64,000 bases of DNA from Streptomyces sp. DH24 (GCF_029813775.1 NZ_JARVKW010000005.1:186001-250000), one strand, 5' to 3'; counted from the first letter of the stretch, positions 43,500-52,526 are shown. Made by a program: numbers and translations. The notes: generated by a model from the sequence alone, not told the origin.

Positions 43500-44540
43500 G
43501 TGGCGTCCCACCGTCGACCCAAGCAGCCGAGTCGCACCCGTGTGACCGTGCTGACCACCGCAGCCGCCGCTGCCGTCGCCCTCAGCTCCCAGGCCGCCAA
43601 CGCCGCGCCCAGCGAGAAGCCGAGCAAGGACGAAGTCAAGGCCAAGGTGGACAAGCTCTACGAGCAGGCAGAGCACGCCACCGAGAAGTACAACGGGGCC
43701 AGGGAGAAGCAGGAGAAGCTCCAGAAGGAGATCTCCACCATCCAGGACAACGTCGCACGCGGTCAGGAAGAGCTCAACGACCTGCGCGACGGCCTGGGTT
43801 CGATGGCCAGCGCCCAGTACCGCTCCGGTGGGATCGACCCCTCCGTCCAGCTGTTCCTCTCCGCCGACCCGGACGACTACCTCGACAAGGCGTCCACGCT
43901 CGACCAGCTGAGCAGCCAGCAGGTCGAGGCGCTGAAGAAGATCCAGGACAAGCAGCGCGAGCTCGCCCAGGAGCGCGCCGAGGCCTCCGAGAAGCTCAAG
44001 GACCTGGCGTCCACCAGGACCGAGCTCGGCAAGAAGAAGAAGGAAGTCCAGAGCAAGCTCGCCGCCGCGCAGAAGCTGCTCAACACCCTCAGCGCCAAGG
44101 AGAAGGCCGCCCTCGCCGCCGAGGAGGCACGCGCCACCCGCAGCAGCGAGCGCGAGGCCCTCAGCGGCTCCAACTCCGCCGCCTCCGGCCGGGCCGCCGC
44201 GGCCTACGCCGCCGCCCAGTCCAAGCTCGGCTCGCCCTACGTCTACGGCGCCACCGGCCCGTCCTCCTTCGACTGCTCGGGCCTGACCTCGTGGGCGTAC
44301 GCCCAGGCCGGGGTGTCCATCCCCCGCACCTCCGAGGCGCAGTCCCAGATAGGCACCCGCATCAGCTCCGTCGGCGACCTCCAGGTCGGCGACCTGGTGT
44401 TCTTCTTCAACGACCTGCACCACGTCGGCCTGTACGCGGGCAACGGCCAGGTCATACACGCCCCGCGCACCGGCACGGTGGTCCGCTACGAGTCGATGAA
44501 CACCATCGGCGGCCCCTTCATGTGGGGCGTCCGGGTCTGA
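43500..44540 (+). CDS. Secreted NlpC/P60 peptidoglycan endopeptidase (RipA-like), copy 1
   Basis: 346 residues from GTG 43500, with GGAGAAGGAG upstream. Signal peptide ends near SSQAANA. Residues 50-210 form a long coiled coil (VDKLYEQAEHATEKYNGARE onward), the regulatory helix of RipA-type enzymes. The catalytic NlpC/P60 domain has Cys259 in SSFDCSGLTSWAYAQAG, His in DLHHVGLYAGNG and a third polar residue in VIHAPRTG. It cuts cell-wall peptides during septation or growth. A closely related copy follows 251 nt later. Confidence 0.96.
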   Translation: MASHRRPKQPSRTRVTVLTTAAAAAVALSSQAANAAPSEKPSKDEVKAKVDKLYEQAEHATEKYNGAREKQEKLQKEISTIQDNVARGQEELNDLRDGLGSMASAQYRSGGIDPSVQLFLSADPDDYLDKASTLDQLSSQQVEALKKIQDKQRELAQERAEASEKLKDLASTRTELGKKKKEVQSKLAAAQKLLNTLSAKEKAALAAEEARATRSSEREALSGSNSAASGRAAAAYAAAQSKLGSPYVYGATGPSSFDCSGLTSWAYAQAGVSIPRTSEAQSQIGTRISSVGDLQVGDLVFFFNDLHHVGLYAGNGQVIHAPRTGTVVRYESMNTIGGPFMWGVRV

Positions 44541-44621
44541 CCCCGGCCCCCTCCCGCACCTCTTCAGGCCCGCACGCCGTACCGCCCGAACGGGCGAATT
44601 GCGCATCGCGGTGCCGACCCC

Positions 44622-44661
44622 ACGCCCCGCCGGTGACCTGCGTCAGCGGCGGGGCGTCACC
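44622..44661 (+). other. Two mutually exclusive hairpins between the NlpC/P60 genes
   Basis: ACGCCCCGCC (44622-44631) pairs with GGCGGGGCGT (44648-44657), while adjacent GGTGAC (44632-44637) pairs with GTCACC (44656-44661), sharing bases. No T-run follows. Possible terminator of copy 1 or structural element. Confidence 0.4.
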
Positions 44662-44681
44662 GTGCGTGCACACGGCGGTCG

Positions 44682-44711
44682 TTGGTGGGCGCCCCGTCCC
44701 GGGGTTACTGT
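44682..44711 (+). promoter_or_regulatory. Promoter of the second NlpC/P60 gene
   Basis: TTGGTG (44682-44687), 18-nt spacer, TACTGT (44706-44711), giving a leader of about 75 nt. Confidence 0.55.
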
Positions 44712-44791
44712 CTGCCGCGCTTCCCTCACCGCCGGGCCCTCCCGGCACCGGGGAGCGGACCTGTCCGCCAGCGGAAGGAGTGCGGCTTCCC

Positions 44792-45814
44792 GTGGGTTCC
44801 CATCGTCGCGTTGCACCGTCCGGCCTCGACCGGGGCGCGGCCGCCGCGCTCGGCGTGCTGTCCGCCGCGGCCGCCGCCCTCGGCGCCGTACCGGCCCCCT
44901 CGGCCCCGGCCGCGCCACTCGACGACACGCGCGCCGAGGTCGACCGCCTCCACACCGCCGCGGAGCAGGCCACCGAGGCCTACAACAAGGCCGGCGAACG
45001 CGCCGGCACGCTGCGCCGGCAGGTCCGCGACGCGCAAGGCCGCATCGCCCGCCAGCAGCAGCACGTCAACACCCTGCGGGAGGCGCTCGGTTCCCTGGCC
45101 GGCGCCCAGTACCGCGAGGGCGGCATCGACCCGGCCGTCGCCCTGCTGCTCACCTCCGAACCGGACGACTACCTCGACAAGGCGGCCGTGCTCGACCGGA
45201 TCGGCGCCCGCCAGGCCGGCGAACTGCGCACTCTGCGGAAGGCCCTGCGCGAACTCGCCCAGGAACGCGCGGAGGCGGCCCGCAAGGTCGCCGAACTCGA
45301 CCGGAGCCGCAAGGCCGTCGCCGCCCACAAGAAGACCGTCGAACGGAAACTCGCCGCGGCCCGGCGGCTGCTGAACTCCCTGTCGGACGACGAGCGCGCC
45401 GCCTACGACCGCGCCTCCCGCACCGGCCGCGCCGACCTGTTCGGCCCCGGGGGCGACGCCCCGGCCTCCGGGCGGGCCGCAGCGGCCCTCGCCGCCGCCC
45501 GGGCAGCCCTCGGCAAGCCCTACGTCTGGGGCGCCAACGGCCCCGCCGCCTTCGACTGCTCGGGTCTGACCCAGTGGTCGTACGCGCAGGCCGGGGTCGC
45601 CCTGCCGCGCACCTCCCAGGCGCAGCGGTACGCCGGCCGGCAGGTCCCGCTCTCCGAGGCCCGCCCCGGTGACCTGGTCACCTACCGGTCCGACGCCAGC
45701 CACATCGGGATGTACGCCGGCAACGGCCAGGTGATCCACGCACCCCGCCCGGGGGCCCCGGTGCGCTACGACCCGGTGGGCATGATGCCGGTCTCCTCCG
45801 TCACCAGGGTCTGA
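44792..45814 (+). CDS. Secreted NlpC/P60 peptidoglycan endopeptidase (RipA-like), copy 2
   Basis: 340 residues from GTG 44792; a GTG at 44780 lies inside the GGAAGGAG ribosome binding site and is rejected. Signal peptide (LGVLSAAAAALGAVPAPSAP), coiled coil from about 45 to 205 (AEVDRLHTAAEQATEAYNKA), and catalytic Cys256 in AAFDCSGLTQWSYAQAG with SHIGMYAGNG and VIHAPRPG. Same architecture as copy 1 and clearly paralogous, but more Arg-rich. It has its own promoter. Confidence 0.95.
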   Translation: MGSHRRVAPSGLDRGAAAALGVLSAAAAALGAVPAPSAPAAPLDDTRAEVDRLHTAAEQATEAYNKAGERAGTLRRQVRDAQGRIARQQQHVNTLREALGSLAGAQYREGGIDPAVALLLTSEPDDYLDKAAVLDRIGARQAGELRTLRKALRELAQERAEAARKVAELDRSRKAVAAHKKTVERKLAAARRLLNSLSDDERAAYDRASRTGRADLFGPGGDAPASGRAAAALAAARAALGKPYVWGANGPAAFDCSGLTQWSYAQAGVALPRTSQAQRYAGRQVPLSEARPGDLVTYRSDASHIGMYAGNGQVIHAPRPGAPVRYDPVGMMPVSSVTRV

Positions 45815-45847
45815 CCCGCACGCCGCTTCGCCCTTACCCTCGGGAAG

Positions 45848-47038
45848 GTGGCGGGTCGAAGGCGGGTGTCGGGTTCCTCGGTGGTGGCGCTGTGCCTGCT
45901 GCTCGTCTCCCTCGTGGCGTGCGGCGGACGGCCGGACACCGAACCGCTGCGGGCCGACGTCCAGCGGGTCCTGGACCGGCGCGCCGAGGCCCTCCTCGAC
46001 CGCGACGAGCGGGCCCTGCTGCGCACCGGCGCCCGGGCCGGGTACGACAACCTGCGGGCCGTGCCGCTGGACGACTGGACGTACCGCGTGAAGGACGTGC
46101 GGCGCAGCGGCGACACGGTCACCGCCGACACCGAACTGCGCTACCGCGTCCGCGGGTTCGACCGCGCCCCCGTCACCACGGCCCGCACCCTGGAGCTGAG
46201 CCGGGACGCGGACGGACAGTGGTCCGTGGACTCCGACCGGCCCGCGAGGAAGTCCGCGCAGCAGCTGTGGGACCAGGGCGCCGTGCGGGTCGTCCACGGC
46301 ACGCACAGCCTCGTCCTCGGCGTCGGCCAGTCCCGCGCCGCGCTGGACCGCTTCGCCGGGCTCGCCGACCGCGCGGTGCCGGCCGTGTCGGACGCCTGGC
46401 ACACCGCATGGTCCCGGCAGGTCGTCGTGCTCGTACCGGAGTCGCTGGAGGGCATGGCCGGGCTGCTGGGGTCGCCCGCCTCGTCCTACCGCGGGATAGC
46501 GGCGGTCACCACCGGCGAGACCGGCGCCCGCGACACGGCACCCGCGGACCGGGTCGTCGTGAACCCGGACGCGTACGGGATGCTCGGCTCCGTCGGCCGG
46601 CAGGTCGTCCTCACCCACGAGACCACCCACGTCGCCACCCGCGCCCACACCACCCCCGCGACCCCGCTGTGGCTGTCCGAGGGCTACGCCGACTGGGTCG
46701 GCTACCGCGGCACCGACCGCACGCCGGAACAGGCCGCGCCCGAGCTGGCCGCCGCCGTCACCGGGGGGCGGCTGCCGGCCGGGCTGCCCAAGGACGGCGA
46801 CTTCGGCTTCGACGGCGACGCGAACGCGCTGGCGCGGGCCTACGAGAGCGGCTGGATGGCCTGCCGGATGATCGCGGACCGCTGGGACGAGGAACGCCTC
46901 GGTGAGTTCTACCGGGCCGTCGGCGGCCACGGGGGACGGTCCGGGGCGGTCGAAAGCGCCCTGAGCCGGGTGCTCGGCACCACCCTGGAGGACTTCACGG
47001 CCGAGTGGCGGGACTACCTGCGGTCGGAGTTCGGCTGA
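45848..47038 (+). CDS. Lipoprotein with gluzincin metallopeptidase motif (peptidase MA-like)
   Basis: 396 residues from GTG 45848. Lipobox in LLLVSLVACGG. The C-terminal half has the zinc motif HETTH (His257, Glu258, His261) followed by the third ligand in WLSEGYADWVG, the peptidase_MA arrangement. The N-terminal half resembles an NTF2-like stress-sensing domain (YRVKDVRRSGDTVTADTELR). TACCCT ends 7 nt before the GTG, so the message is probably leaderless. Substrate unknown; location beside cell-wall hydrolases suggests envelope work. Last 44 nt overlap the convergent GT87 gene. Confidence 0.9.
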   Translation: MAGRRRVSGSSVVALCLLLVSLVACGGRPDTEPLRADVQRVLDRRAEALLDRDERALLRTGARAGYDNLRAVPLDDWTYRVKDVRRSGDTVTADTELRYRVRGFDRAPVTTARTLELSRDADGQWSVDSDRPARKSAQQLWDQGAVRVVHGTHSLVLGVGQSRAALDRFAGLADRAVPAVSDAWHTAWSRQVVVLVPESLEGMAGLLGSPASSYRGIAAVTTGETGARDTAPADRVVVNPDAYGMLGSVGRQVVLTHETTHVATRAHTTPATPLWLSEGYADWVGYRGTDRTPEQAAPELAAAVTGGRLPAGLPKDGDFGFDGDANALARAYESGWMACRMIADRWDEERLGEFYRAVGGHGGRSGAVESALSRVLGTTLEDFTAEWRDYLRSEFG

Positions 47039-48248
47039 GCGGCGCCGGGACGACCGCGTCGAGCGCCGGTGCCGCACCCGGGACGGTCGCGCGCCACAGG
47101 CGGACCGCCGCGACGAGGGTGGCCGCCAGCAGCAGGCCGTTGCGGACGAACAGCAGGCCGACGCCCAGCGCGTCACTGGCGACGACGTGCGCGAACCACA
47201 GCGGGAACTCCAGCACCGTCACGAAGGACGCCGCCAGCACCATCCCGACGGGCAGCCGCATCCGGCTCGCCGGGTGGCACAGGCACACGGCCGCCACCCC
47301 GACCAGCCACACCAGGTACTGAGGGCTGATCACCCGGCTCGTGGTCGTGAACATCAGCACCGCCACGAACGCCGCGTCCGCGACCGTGTGCGCCTCGAAC
47401 CGCCGCGCCAGCAGCCGCCACAGCAGCAGCCAGCCGAACGCCATGCCGGTGAGGAACAGCGCCGCCGAGCTCACCACGTCCACGTACGGGCCGAGGAACT
47501 CCACCGAGCCGTAGTTGAGCAGCACCTCGCCGCTCCAGCCGAACTGCCGGGCCACGTGGAACACCAGCGCGCCGAGCGACTCCACCTCGGTGCCCCGGTC
47601 GCGCTGGTAGGTGAGGAACGCGAACGCCCCCGGCATCGTCACGGCGAAAAGCCCCGCCAGCACCGCGCCGGTCAGCGCCGCCGCGGCCCACGCCGAGCGC
47701 CGCCGGACGGCGAGGAGCACCAGCGCCGGCCACACCTTGAGCAGGGCGCCCAGGCCCGCCAGCACGCCCATCGCCCGTGGATGCCGGGCCCCCGCCAGCA
47801 GCGCCGCCACCGCGACCGCCGTGACCATCACGTCGTAGCGCGCGTACACGGTCGGGCCGAGCAGCGGCATGCCCGCCACCCACACCCAGGCGCCGCGCGG
47901 GGACAGGCCGGGGCGGCGGCCCGCGTACGCCAGCAGGGCGAGGACGACCAGATCCGCGAGGCAGGCCAGCACGAAGAACGCCGTCGCGTAGTCCAGGAAG
48001 GGCAGCGCCGCCGGGGAGAGGATCGCCAGCGCCGCCGCCGGCGGGTACTGCCAGGTGACGTCGTCCAGGGGGAACGTCCCGGTGCGCAGCACCTCGTACC
48101 AGCCCCGGTAGATCCCGGACACGTCGCTCGTGACGTCCGGGCCGGGGAAGACGTACACCTTCAGGACGAACAGCATCAGGGGCAGCCGCGTCAGGGCCCA
48201 GACCGCCAGCAGCGGCACCAGGTACCGCCGCACGCCCGTCGTCTTCAC
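46995..48248 (-). CDS. GT87-family polyprenyl-phosphate-dependent glycosyltransferase, membrane protein
   Basis: 417 residues from GTG 48248, preceded by CAGGGA. About ten to twelve helices. GT-C features: an aspartate in the first extracytoplasmic loop (FPGPDVTSDVSGIYRGWYE), WQYPPAAAL, GPTVYARYDVMVTAVAVAAL and VISPQYLVWL. The family adds mannose or arabinose outside the membrane from a polyprenyl-phosphate donor. Divergent from a PimB-type mannosyltransferase gene, which suggests a shared role in mannolipid or glycoprotein assembly (inference). Confidence 0.9.
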   Translation of the reverse strand: MKTTGVRRYLVPLLAVWALTRLPLMLFVLKVYVFPGPDVTSDVSGIYRGWYEVLRTGTFPLDDVTWQYPPAAALAILSPAALPFLDYATAFFVLACLADLVVLALLAYAGRRPGLSPRGAWVWVAGMPLLGPTVYARYDVMVTAVAVAALLAGARHPRAMGVLAGLGALLKVWPALVLLAVRRRSAWAAAALTGAVLAGLFAVTMPGAFAFLTYQRDRGTEVESLGALVFHVARQFGWSGEVLLNYGSVEFLGPYVDVVSSAALFLTGMAFGWLLLWRLLARRFEAHTVADAAFVAVLMFTTTSRVISPQYLVWLVGVAAVCLCHPASRMRLPVGMVLAASFVTVLEFPLWFAHVVASDALGVGLLFVRNGLLLAATLVAAVRLWRATVPGAAPALDAVVPAPLSRTPTAGSPATRP

Positions 48249-48369
48249 GTGATCCCTGCCCCGTCCGCTCGCCGCCCGATGGGGCCATGATGTCGTGGAC
48301 GGCCCGGCGCCTGCCACCCAGCCCGGTCGGGCACGCCCGTGAACAGCGGGTTGGGTAGGGTCGGCGACG

Positions 48370-49512
48370 ATGCACAAGACCCTGATCGTGACCAACGACT
48401 TCCCGCCCCGGCCCGGCGGAATCCAGGCGTTCCTGCACAACATGGCGCTGCGCCTCGACCCGGACCGGCTCGTCGTCTACGCCTCCACCTGGAAGCACGG
48501 CGCGGAGGGCCGGCGGGCGACCGCCGCCTTCGACGCCGAGCAGCCCTTCACGGTCGTCCGCGACCGGACGACGATGCTGCTGCCGACGCCGGGGGCCACC
48601 CGGCGGGCCGTCGGGCTGCTGCGTGAGCACGGCTGCACCTCGGTGTGGTTCGGGGCGGCGGCACCCCTCGGGCTGATGGCACCGGCGCTGCGGAGGGCGG
48701 GCGCCGAGCGGATCGTGGCCACCACCCACGGCCACGAGGCGGGCTGGGCCCAGCTGCCCGCCGCCCGGCAGTTGCTGCGCCGCATCGGGGAGGGCACCGA
48801 CACGCTCACCTACCTCGGCGAGTACACGCGCTCACGCATCGCCGGCGCGCTCACCCCCGGGGCGGCGGCCCGGATGGCGCAGCTGCCGCCCGGCGTCGAC
48901 GAGAAGACCTTCCACCCCGGCTCCGGCGGCGAGGAGGTGCGGGCCCGGCTCGGGCTGACCGACCGGCCCGTCGTCGTGTGCGTCTCCCGGCTGGTGCCGC
49001 GCAAGGGGCAGGACACGCTCATCGAGGCCATGCCGGGCATCCTGGCCGCCGAGCCGGACGCCGTGCTGCTGATCGTCGGCGGCGGCCCCTACGAGAAGGA
49101 CCTGCGCCGGCTCGCCCGCGACACCGGGGTGGCCGGTTCCGTGCGCTTCACGGGTTCCGTGCCCTGGTCCGAGCTGCCCGCCCACTACGGCGCCGGCGAC
49201 GTGTTCGCGATGCCGTGCCGGACCCGGCGCGGCGGACTCGACGTCGAAGGACTCGGCATCGTCTACCTGGAGGCCTCCGCGACCGGTCTGCCCGTCGTCG
49301 CCGGCGACTCGGGCGGCGCGCCCGACGCGGTGCTCGACGGCGAGACCGGCTGGGTGGTGGAGGGCGGCTCGGCCGAGCAGGCCGCCGAGCGGATCGTCGC
49401 CCTCCTCGGGGACGCCGAGCTGCGCCGCCGGATGGGGGAGCGGGGCCGGGCCTGGGTCGAGGAGAAGTGGCGCTGGGACCTCCTGGCGGAAAAGCTCAAA
49501 ACGCTGCTGTAG
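48370..49512 (+). CDS. pimB: GT4 glycosyltransferase, PimB-type phosphatidylinositol mannoside mannosyltransferase
   Basis: 380 residues from ATG 48370. N-terminal TLIVTNDFPPRPGGIQAFLH, then VWFGAAAPLGLMAPAL, ATTHGHEAGW, the donor-binding VVCVSRLVPRKGQDTLIEAM, GGGPYEKDLRRLA, FAMPCRTRRGGLDVEGLGIV and EASATGLPVVAGDSGGAPD, all close to my memory of mycobacterial PimB' (Rv2188c). It adds a mannose from GDP-mannose to PIM1. TAGGGT ends 8 nt before the ATG with no ribosome binding site: a textbook leaderless start. Confidence 0.9.
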   Translation: MHKTLIVTNDFPPRPGGIQAFLHNMALRLDPDRLVVYASTWKHGAEGRRATAAFDAEQPFTVVRDRTTMLLPTPGATRRAVGLLREHGCTSVWFGAAAPLGLMAPALRRAGAERIVATTHGHEAGWAQLPAARQLLRRIGEGTDTLTYLGEYTRSRIAGALTPGAAARMAQLPPGVDEKTFHPGSGGEEVRARLGLTDRPVVVCVSRLVPRKGQDTLIEAMPGILAAEPDAVLLIVGGGPYEKDLRRLARDTGVAGSVRFTGSVPWSELPAHYGAGDVFAMPCRTRRGGLDVEGLGIVYLEASATGLPVVAGDSGGAPDAVLDGETGWVVEGGSAEQAAERIVALLGDAELRRRMGERGRAWVEEKWRWDLLAEKLKTLL

Positions 49513-49516
49513 TACA

Positions 49517-49533
49517 GCGCCCCGAAGGGGCGC
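49517..49533. terminator. Short intrinsic hairpin between pimB and the acyl-CoA synthetase gene
   Basis: GCGCCCC-GAA-GGGGCGC, perfect 7-bp stem with triloop directly after the pimB stop; typical Streptomyces terminator-like element for convergent genes. Confidence 0.7.
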
Positions 49534-49617
49534 GGACAACTGCGCAGCCACGGACGACGGAAAGCCGCCGACGGCGAAGGGGGCACCCTCAAGGCGCCCC
49601 CCCGCTCACCGACGGAG

Positions 49618-51414
49618 TCACTTCGCGTAGATCGCCTCGATCTCGTGCGCGTAGTCCTTCGCCACCACGTTCCGCTTCAGCTTCAGCGACGGCGTCAGAT
49701 GCCCCGACTCCTCCGTGAACTGCGAGGGGAGGATGCGGAACCTGCGCACCGACTCCGCCTTCGACACCGCCGCGTTGCCATCGTCGACCGCCGACTGGAT
49801 CGCGGCGTTCAGGTCCGGGTCGTCGCGCAGTTCCGCCGCCGTGACGCCCGCGGGCTTGCCGTGCTCGGCGGCCCAGCGGCCCAGGAACTCCTCGTCGATG
49901 GTGACCAGCGCGCCCACGAACGGCCGCCCGTCGCCCACCACCATGCACTCCGCGACCAGCGCGTGCGCCCGGATACGGTCCTCGATCACGGCCGGGGCGA
50001 CGTTCTTGCCGCCGGCGGTCACCAGGATCTCCTTCTTGCGGCCGGTGATCCGCAGGTAGCCGTCCTCGTCGAGGGTGCCGATGTCGCCGGTGTGGAACCA
50101 GCCGTCGGCGAGCGCCTCCTCGGTCGCGCCAGGGTTGTTCCAGTACTCCTTGAAGAGGTGCTCGCCGTGCAGCAGCACCTCGCCGTCGTCGGCGATGCGG
50201 ATCACCGAGCCGGGCAGCGGCTGGCCGACCGTGCCGATCTTCTGCCGGTCCCAGGGGTTGAACGCGGTCGCGGCGCAGGACTCGGTCAGGCCGTAGCCCT
50301 CCAGCACCGAGAAGCCGATGCCCCGGAAGAAGTGCCCGAGGCGCTCGCCGAGCGGGGCGCCGCCGGAGATGGCGTACTCGCCCTTGCCGCCCAGCACCGT
50401 GCGCAGCTTGCTGTAGACCAGCTTGTCGAACACCTTGTGCTTGATCTTCAGGCCGACGGACGGCCCGGACGGGGTGTCCAGCGCCTTGCTGTAGGCGATG
50501 GCCGTGTCCGCCGCCTTGTCGAAGATCCTGCCCTTGCCGTCGGCCTGCGCCTTGGCGCGCGCCGAGTTGTAGACCTTCTCGAAGACGCGCGGCACGCCGA
50601 GGATCAGCGTCGGCCGGAACGCGGCCAGTTCGTCGGTGAGGTTCTTGATGTCGGGGACGCAGCCCAGCTTGATCGGCGCGAGCATCGGCGCGATCTCCAC
50701 CAGCCGCCCGAAGACGTGCGCCAGCGGCAGGAACAGCAGCACCGAGCACTCGCCGGTGCGGAACAGCGGGCGCAGCCGCTCGACCACGTTGCCGCACTCC
50801 GCGAAGAAGCTGCGGTGGGTCAGCACACAGCCCTTGGGGCGGCCGGTGGTGCCGGAGGTGTAGACGATGGTCGCCGGGTCGTCGGCGCGGGCGACCGAGC
50901 TGCGCTCCTCGACCGTCCGGTCCGTGACGTCCTGACCGAGCCGGCCCAGCTCCTCGACCGCGCCCGCCTCGATCTGCCAGACGTGCTTCAGCTCGGGCAG
51001 CCCGTTGCGCACCGACTCGACGGCCGCGGCGTGCGTGTCCAGCTCGACCACGCAGGCGGTCGCGCCGGAGTCGCCGAGGATCCACTGCACCTGCTCCGGG
51101 GAACTGGTCTCGTACACCGGCACGGTGACCGCGCCCGCGCACCAGATCGCGAAGTCCAGCAGCGTCCACTCGTAGCGGGTGCGCGACATCAGGGCGACCC
51201 GGTCGCCCGGCTGGACGCCGGAGGCGATGAGGCCCTTGGCGGCGGCGTGCACCTCGGCGAGGAAATCCCGTGCCGTCACGTCCTGCCAGGCGCCGCCGGT
51301 CTTGCGGGCGATGACGGCGACGTCCGGATGCTGCGCGGCGTTTCTGCGGACGATGTCGGTCAGATTGCCGTCCGCAGGGACCTCGTACAAAGCCGGAAGG
51401 CTGAACTCGCGCAA
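49618..51414 (-). CDS. Long-chain fatty acid--CoA ligase (AMP-dependent synthetase, FadD15-like)
   Basis: 598 residues from TTG 51414, supported by GAGGAG eight bases upstream. Adenylate-forming motifs: P-loop TIVYTSGTTGRPKGCVLTHR, EGYGLTESCAA, WFHTGDIGTLDEDGYLRITG and RKKEILVTAGGKNVAP with the hinge. It activates long-chain fatty acids to acyl-CoA for lipid synthesis or degradation. Single-gene unit facing pimB. The upstream 314-nt region holds no other gene. Confidence 0.95.
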   Translation of the reverse strand: MREFSLPALYEVPADGNLTDIVRRNAAQHPDVAVIARKTGGAWQDVTARDFLAEVHAAAKGLIASGVQPGDRVALMSRTRYEWTLLDFAIWCAGAVTVPVYETSSPEQVQWILGDSGATACVVELDTHAAAVESVRNGLPELKHVWQIEAGAVEELGRLGQDVTDRTVEERSSVARADDPATIVYTSGTTGRPKGCVLTHRSFFAECGNVVERLRPLFRTGECSVLLFLPLAHVFGRLVEIAPMLAPIKLGCVPDIKNLTDELAAFRPTLILGVPRVFEKVYNSARAKAQADGKGRIFDKAADTAIAYSKALDTPSGPSVGLKIKHKVFDKLVYSKLRTVLGGKGEYAISGGAPLGERLGHFFRGIGFSVLEGYGLTESCAATAFNPWDRQKIGTVGQPLPGSVIRIADDGEVLLHGEHLFKEYWNNPGATEEALADGWFHTGDIGTLDEDGYLRITGRKKEILVTAGGKNVAPAVIEDRIRAHALVAECMVVGDGRPFVGALVTIDEEFLGRWAAEHGKPAGVTAAELRDDPDLNAAIQSAVDDGNAAVSKAESVRRFRILPSQFTEESGHLTPSLKLKRNVVAKDYAHEIEAIYAK

Positions 51415-51728
51415 GACTGCTGCTCCTCATAGGGCGCCGGCGCCACGACGTTGTGCGATGCGACGGTGCGGTCCAAGGCTCGGGCAGGTGCTCAGAGGTT
51501 CGGCCACGGGGCGGAGCCCGCTGGTTGAATACCTGAGCACGACTGGACTGCCCGGACGTTACCCGCCGGTATGGCGTCTTCGACAGGGGGGCCCGGCGAG
51601 ATGTTCGCTGCGTCACACGGATTGGTGTTTCTTCGCGCACAGTAGTCCAGGGCTTTTGTGACTTGCGAGTAACCGCAGGTCGGGTCGCCACTGTTCACGT
51701 GTGCCGCACACGCCTACCCTTGATCGTC
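51415..51728. other. Divergent intergenic region between the acyl-CoA ligase and metallophosphoesterase genes
   Basis: 314 nt without a gene. It contains the GAGGAG ribosome binding site of the ligase at its left end, a direct repeat GTGAC-N6-GTAAC (51658-51673), and TACCCT (51715-51720) eight bases before ATG 51729. No RNA gene or hairpin of note was seen in the middle. Confidence 0.55.
51658..51673 (+). promoter_or_regulatory. Direct repeat GTGAC-N6-GTAAC, possible MtrA box
   Basis: Two GTNAC pentamers with a 6-nt spacer (period 11), 42 nt before the predicted -10 of the metallophosphoesterase gene. I recall direct GTNAC repeats with this spacing as the binding pattern of the actinobacterial regulator MtrA. 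A single pair could be chance. Confidence 0.35.
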
Positions 51729-52526
51729 ATGGCCCCCACACGAGCCGGTAACCGCAGGACGCGCGTGCACGTCGTCAGCGACGTGCACGGCAACGCCCGT
51801 GACCTGGCGAGGGCCGGTGACGGCGCCGACGCCCTGATCTGCCTGGGTGACCTCGTCCTCTTCCTCGACTACGCCGACCACTCCCGCGGCATCTTCCCCG
51901 ACCTGTTCGGCGTCGAGAACGCCGACCGCATCGTCGAGCTGCGCACCGCCCGCCGCTTCGAGGAGGCACGGGAGTTCGGGGCGCGGCTGTGGGCCGGCAT
52001 CGGCACCGACCGCGCCGCCGTGATCGAGAAAGCGGTGCGCAAGCAGTACGCCGAGCTGTTCGCCGCGTTCCCCGCACCGACGTACGCCACGTACGGCAAT
52101 GTCGACATGCCGCGCCTGTGGCACGAGTACGCCGGACCCGGCACCACCGTCCTGGACGGCGAGCGCGTCGAGATCGGCGGCCGGGTCTTCGGCTTCGTCG
52201 GCGGCGGACTGCGCACCCCGATGCGCACGCCGTACGAGATCAGCGACGAGGAGTACGCCGCGAAGATCGAGGCGGTCGGCGAGGTCGACGTGCTGTGCAC
52301 GCACATCCCGCCGGAGGTTCCCGAGCTGGTCTACGACACGGTGGCGCGGCGCTTCGAGCGGGGCAGCCGGGCGCTGCTGGACGCGATCCGCCGCACCCGC
52401 CCCCGGTACGCCCTCTTCGGCCACGTGCACCAGCCGCTCGCGCGGCGCATGCGGATCGGGGCGACCGAGTGCGTGAACGTCGGCCACTTCGCCGGGACCG
52501 GACGGCCCTGGGCGCTGGAGTGGTGA
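51729..52526 (+). CDS. Calcineurin-like metallophosphoesterase
   Basis: 265 residues from ATG 51729. Metal-binding motifs in order: VVSDVHGNARDL, LICLGDLVLFLDY, YATYGNVDMP, LCTHIPPEV and LFGHVHQPLARRM. Cytoplasmic; substrate unknown (family members act on nucleotides, phosphoproteins or lipids). TACCCT ends 8 nt before the ATG, so translation is probably leaderless. Followed after 136 nt by an SRPBCC gene. Confidence 0.93.
   Translation: MAPTRAGNRRTRVHVVSDVHGNARDLARAGDGADALICLGDLVLFLDYADHSRGIFPDLFGVENADRIVELRTARRFEEAREFGARLWAGIGTDRAAVIEKAVRKQYAELFAAFPAPTYATYGNVDMPRLWHEYAGPGTTVLDGERVEIGGRVFGFVGGGLRTPMRTPYEISDEEYAAKIEAVGEVDVLCTHIPPEVPELVYDTVARRFERGSRALLDAIRRTRPRYALFGHVHQPLARRMRIGATECVNVGHFAGTGRPWALEW

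Noticed and set aside
43268-43500. c-di-AMP (ydaO-type) riboswitch before the first NlpC/P60 gene, as known for other Streptomyces cell-wall hydrolases
   Set aside because: The promoter at 43418-43447 leaves a leader of about 46 nt and the region lacks the conserved ydaO core.
44780-44782. GTG 44780 as start of the second NlpC/P60 gene
   Set aside because: It lies within the GGAAGGAG ribosome binding site; GTG 44792 has proper spacing.
43500-45814. Tandem NlpC/P60 genes as an assembly duplication
   Set aside because: The copies differ throughout in sequence, signal peptide and promoter, so they are genuine old paralogues.
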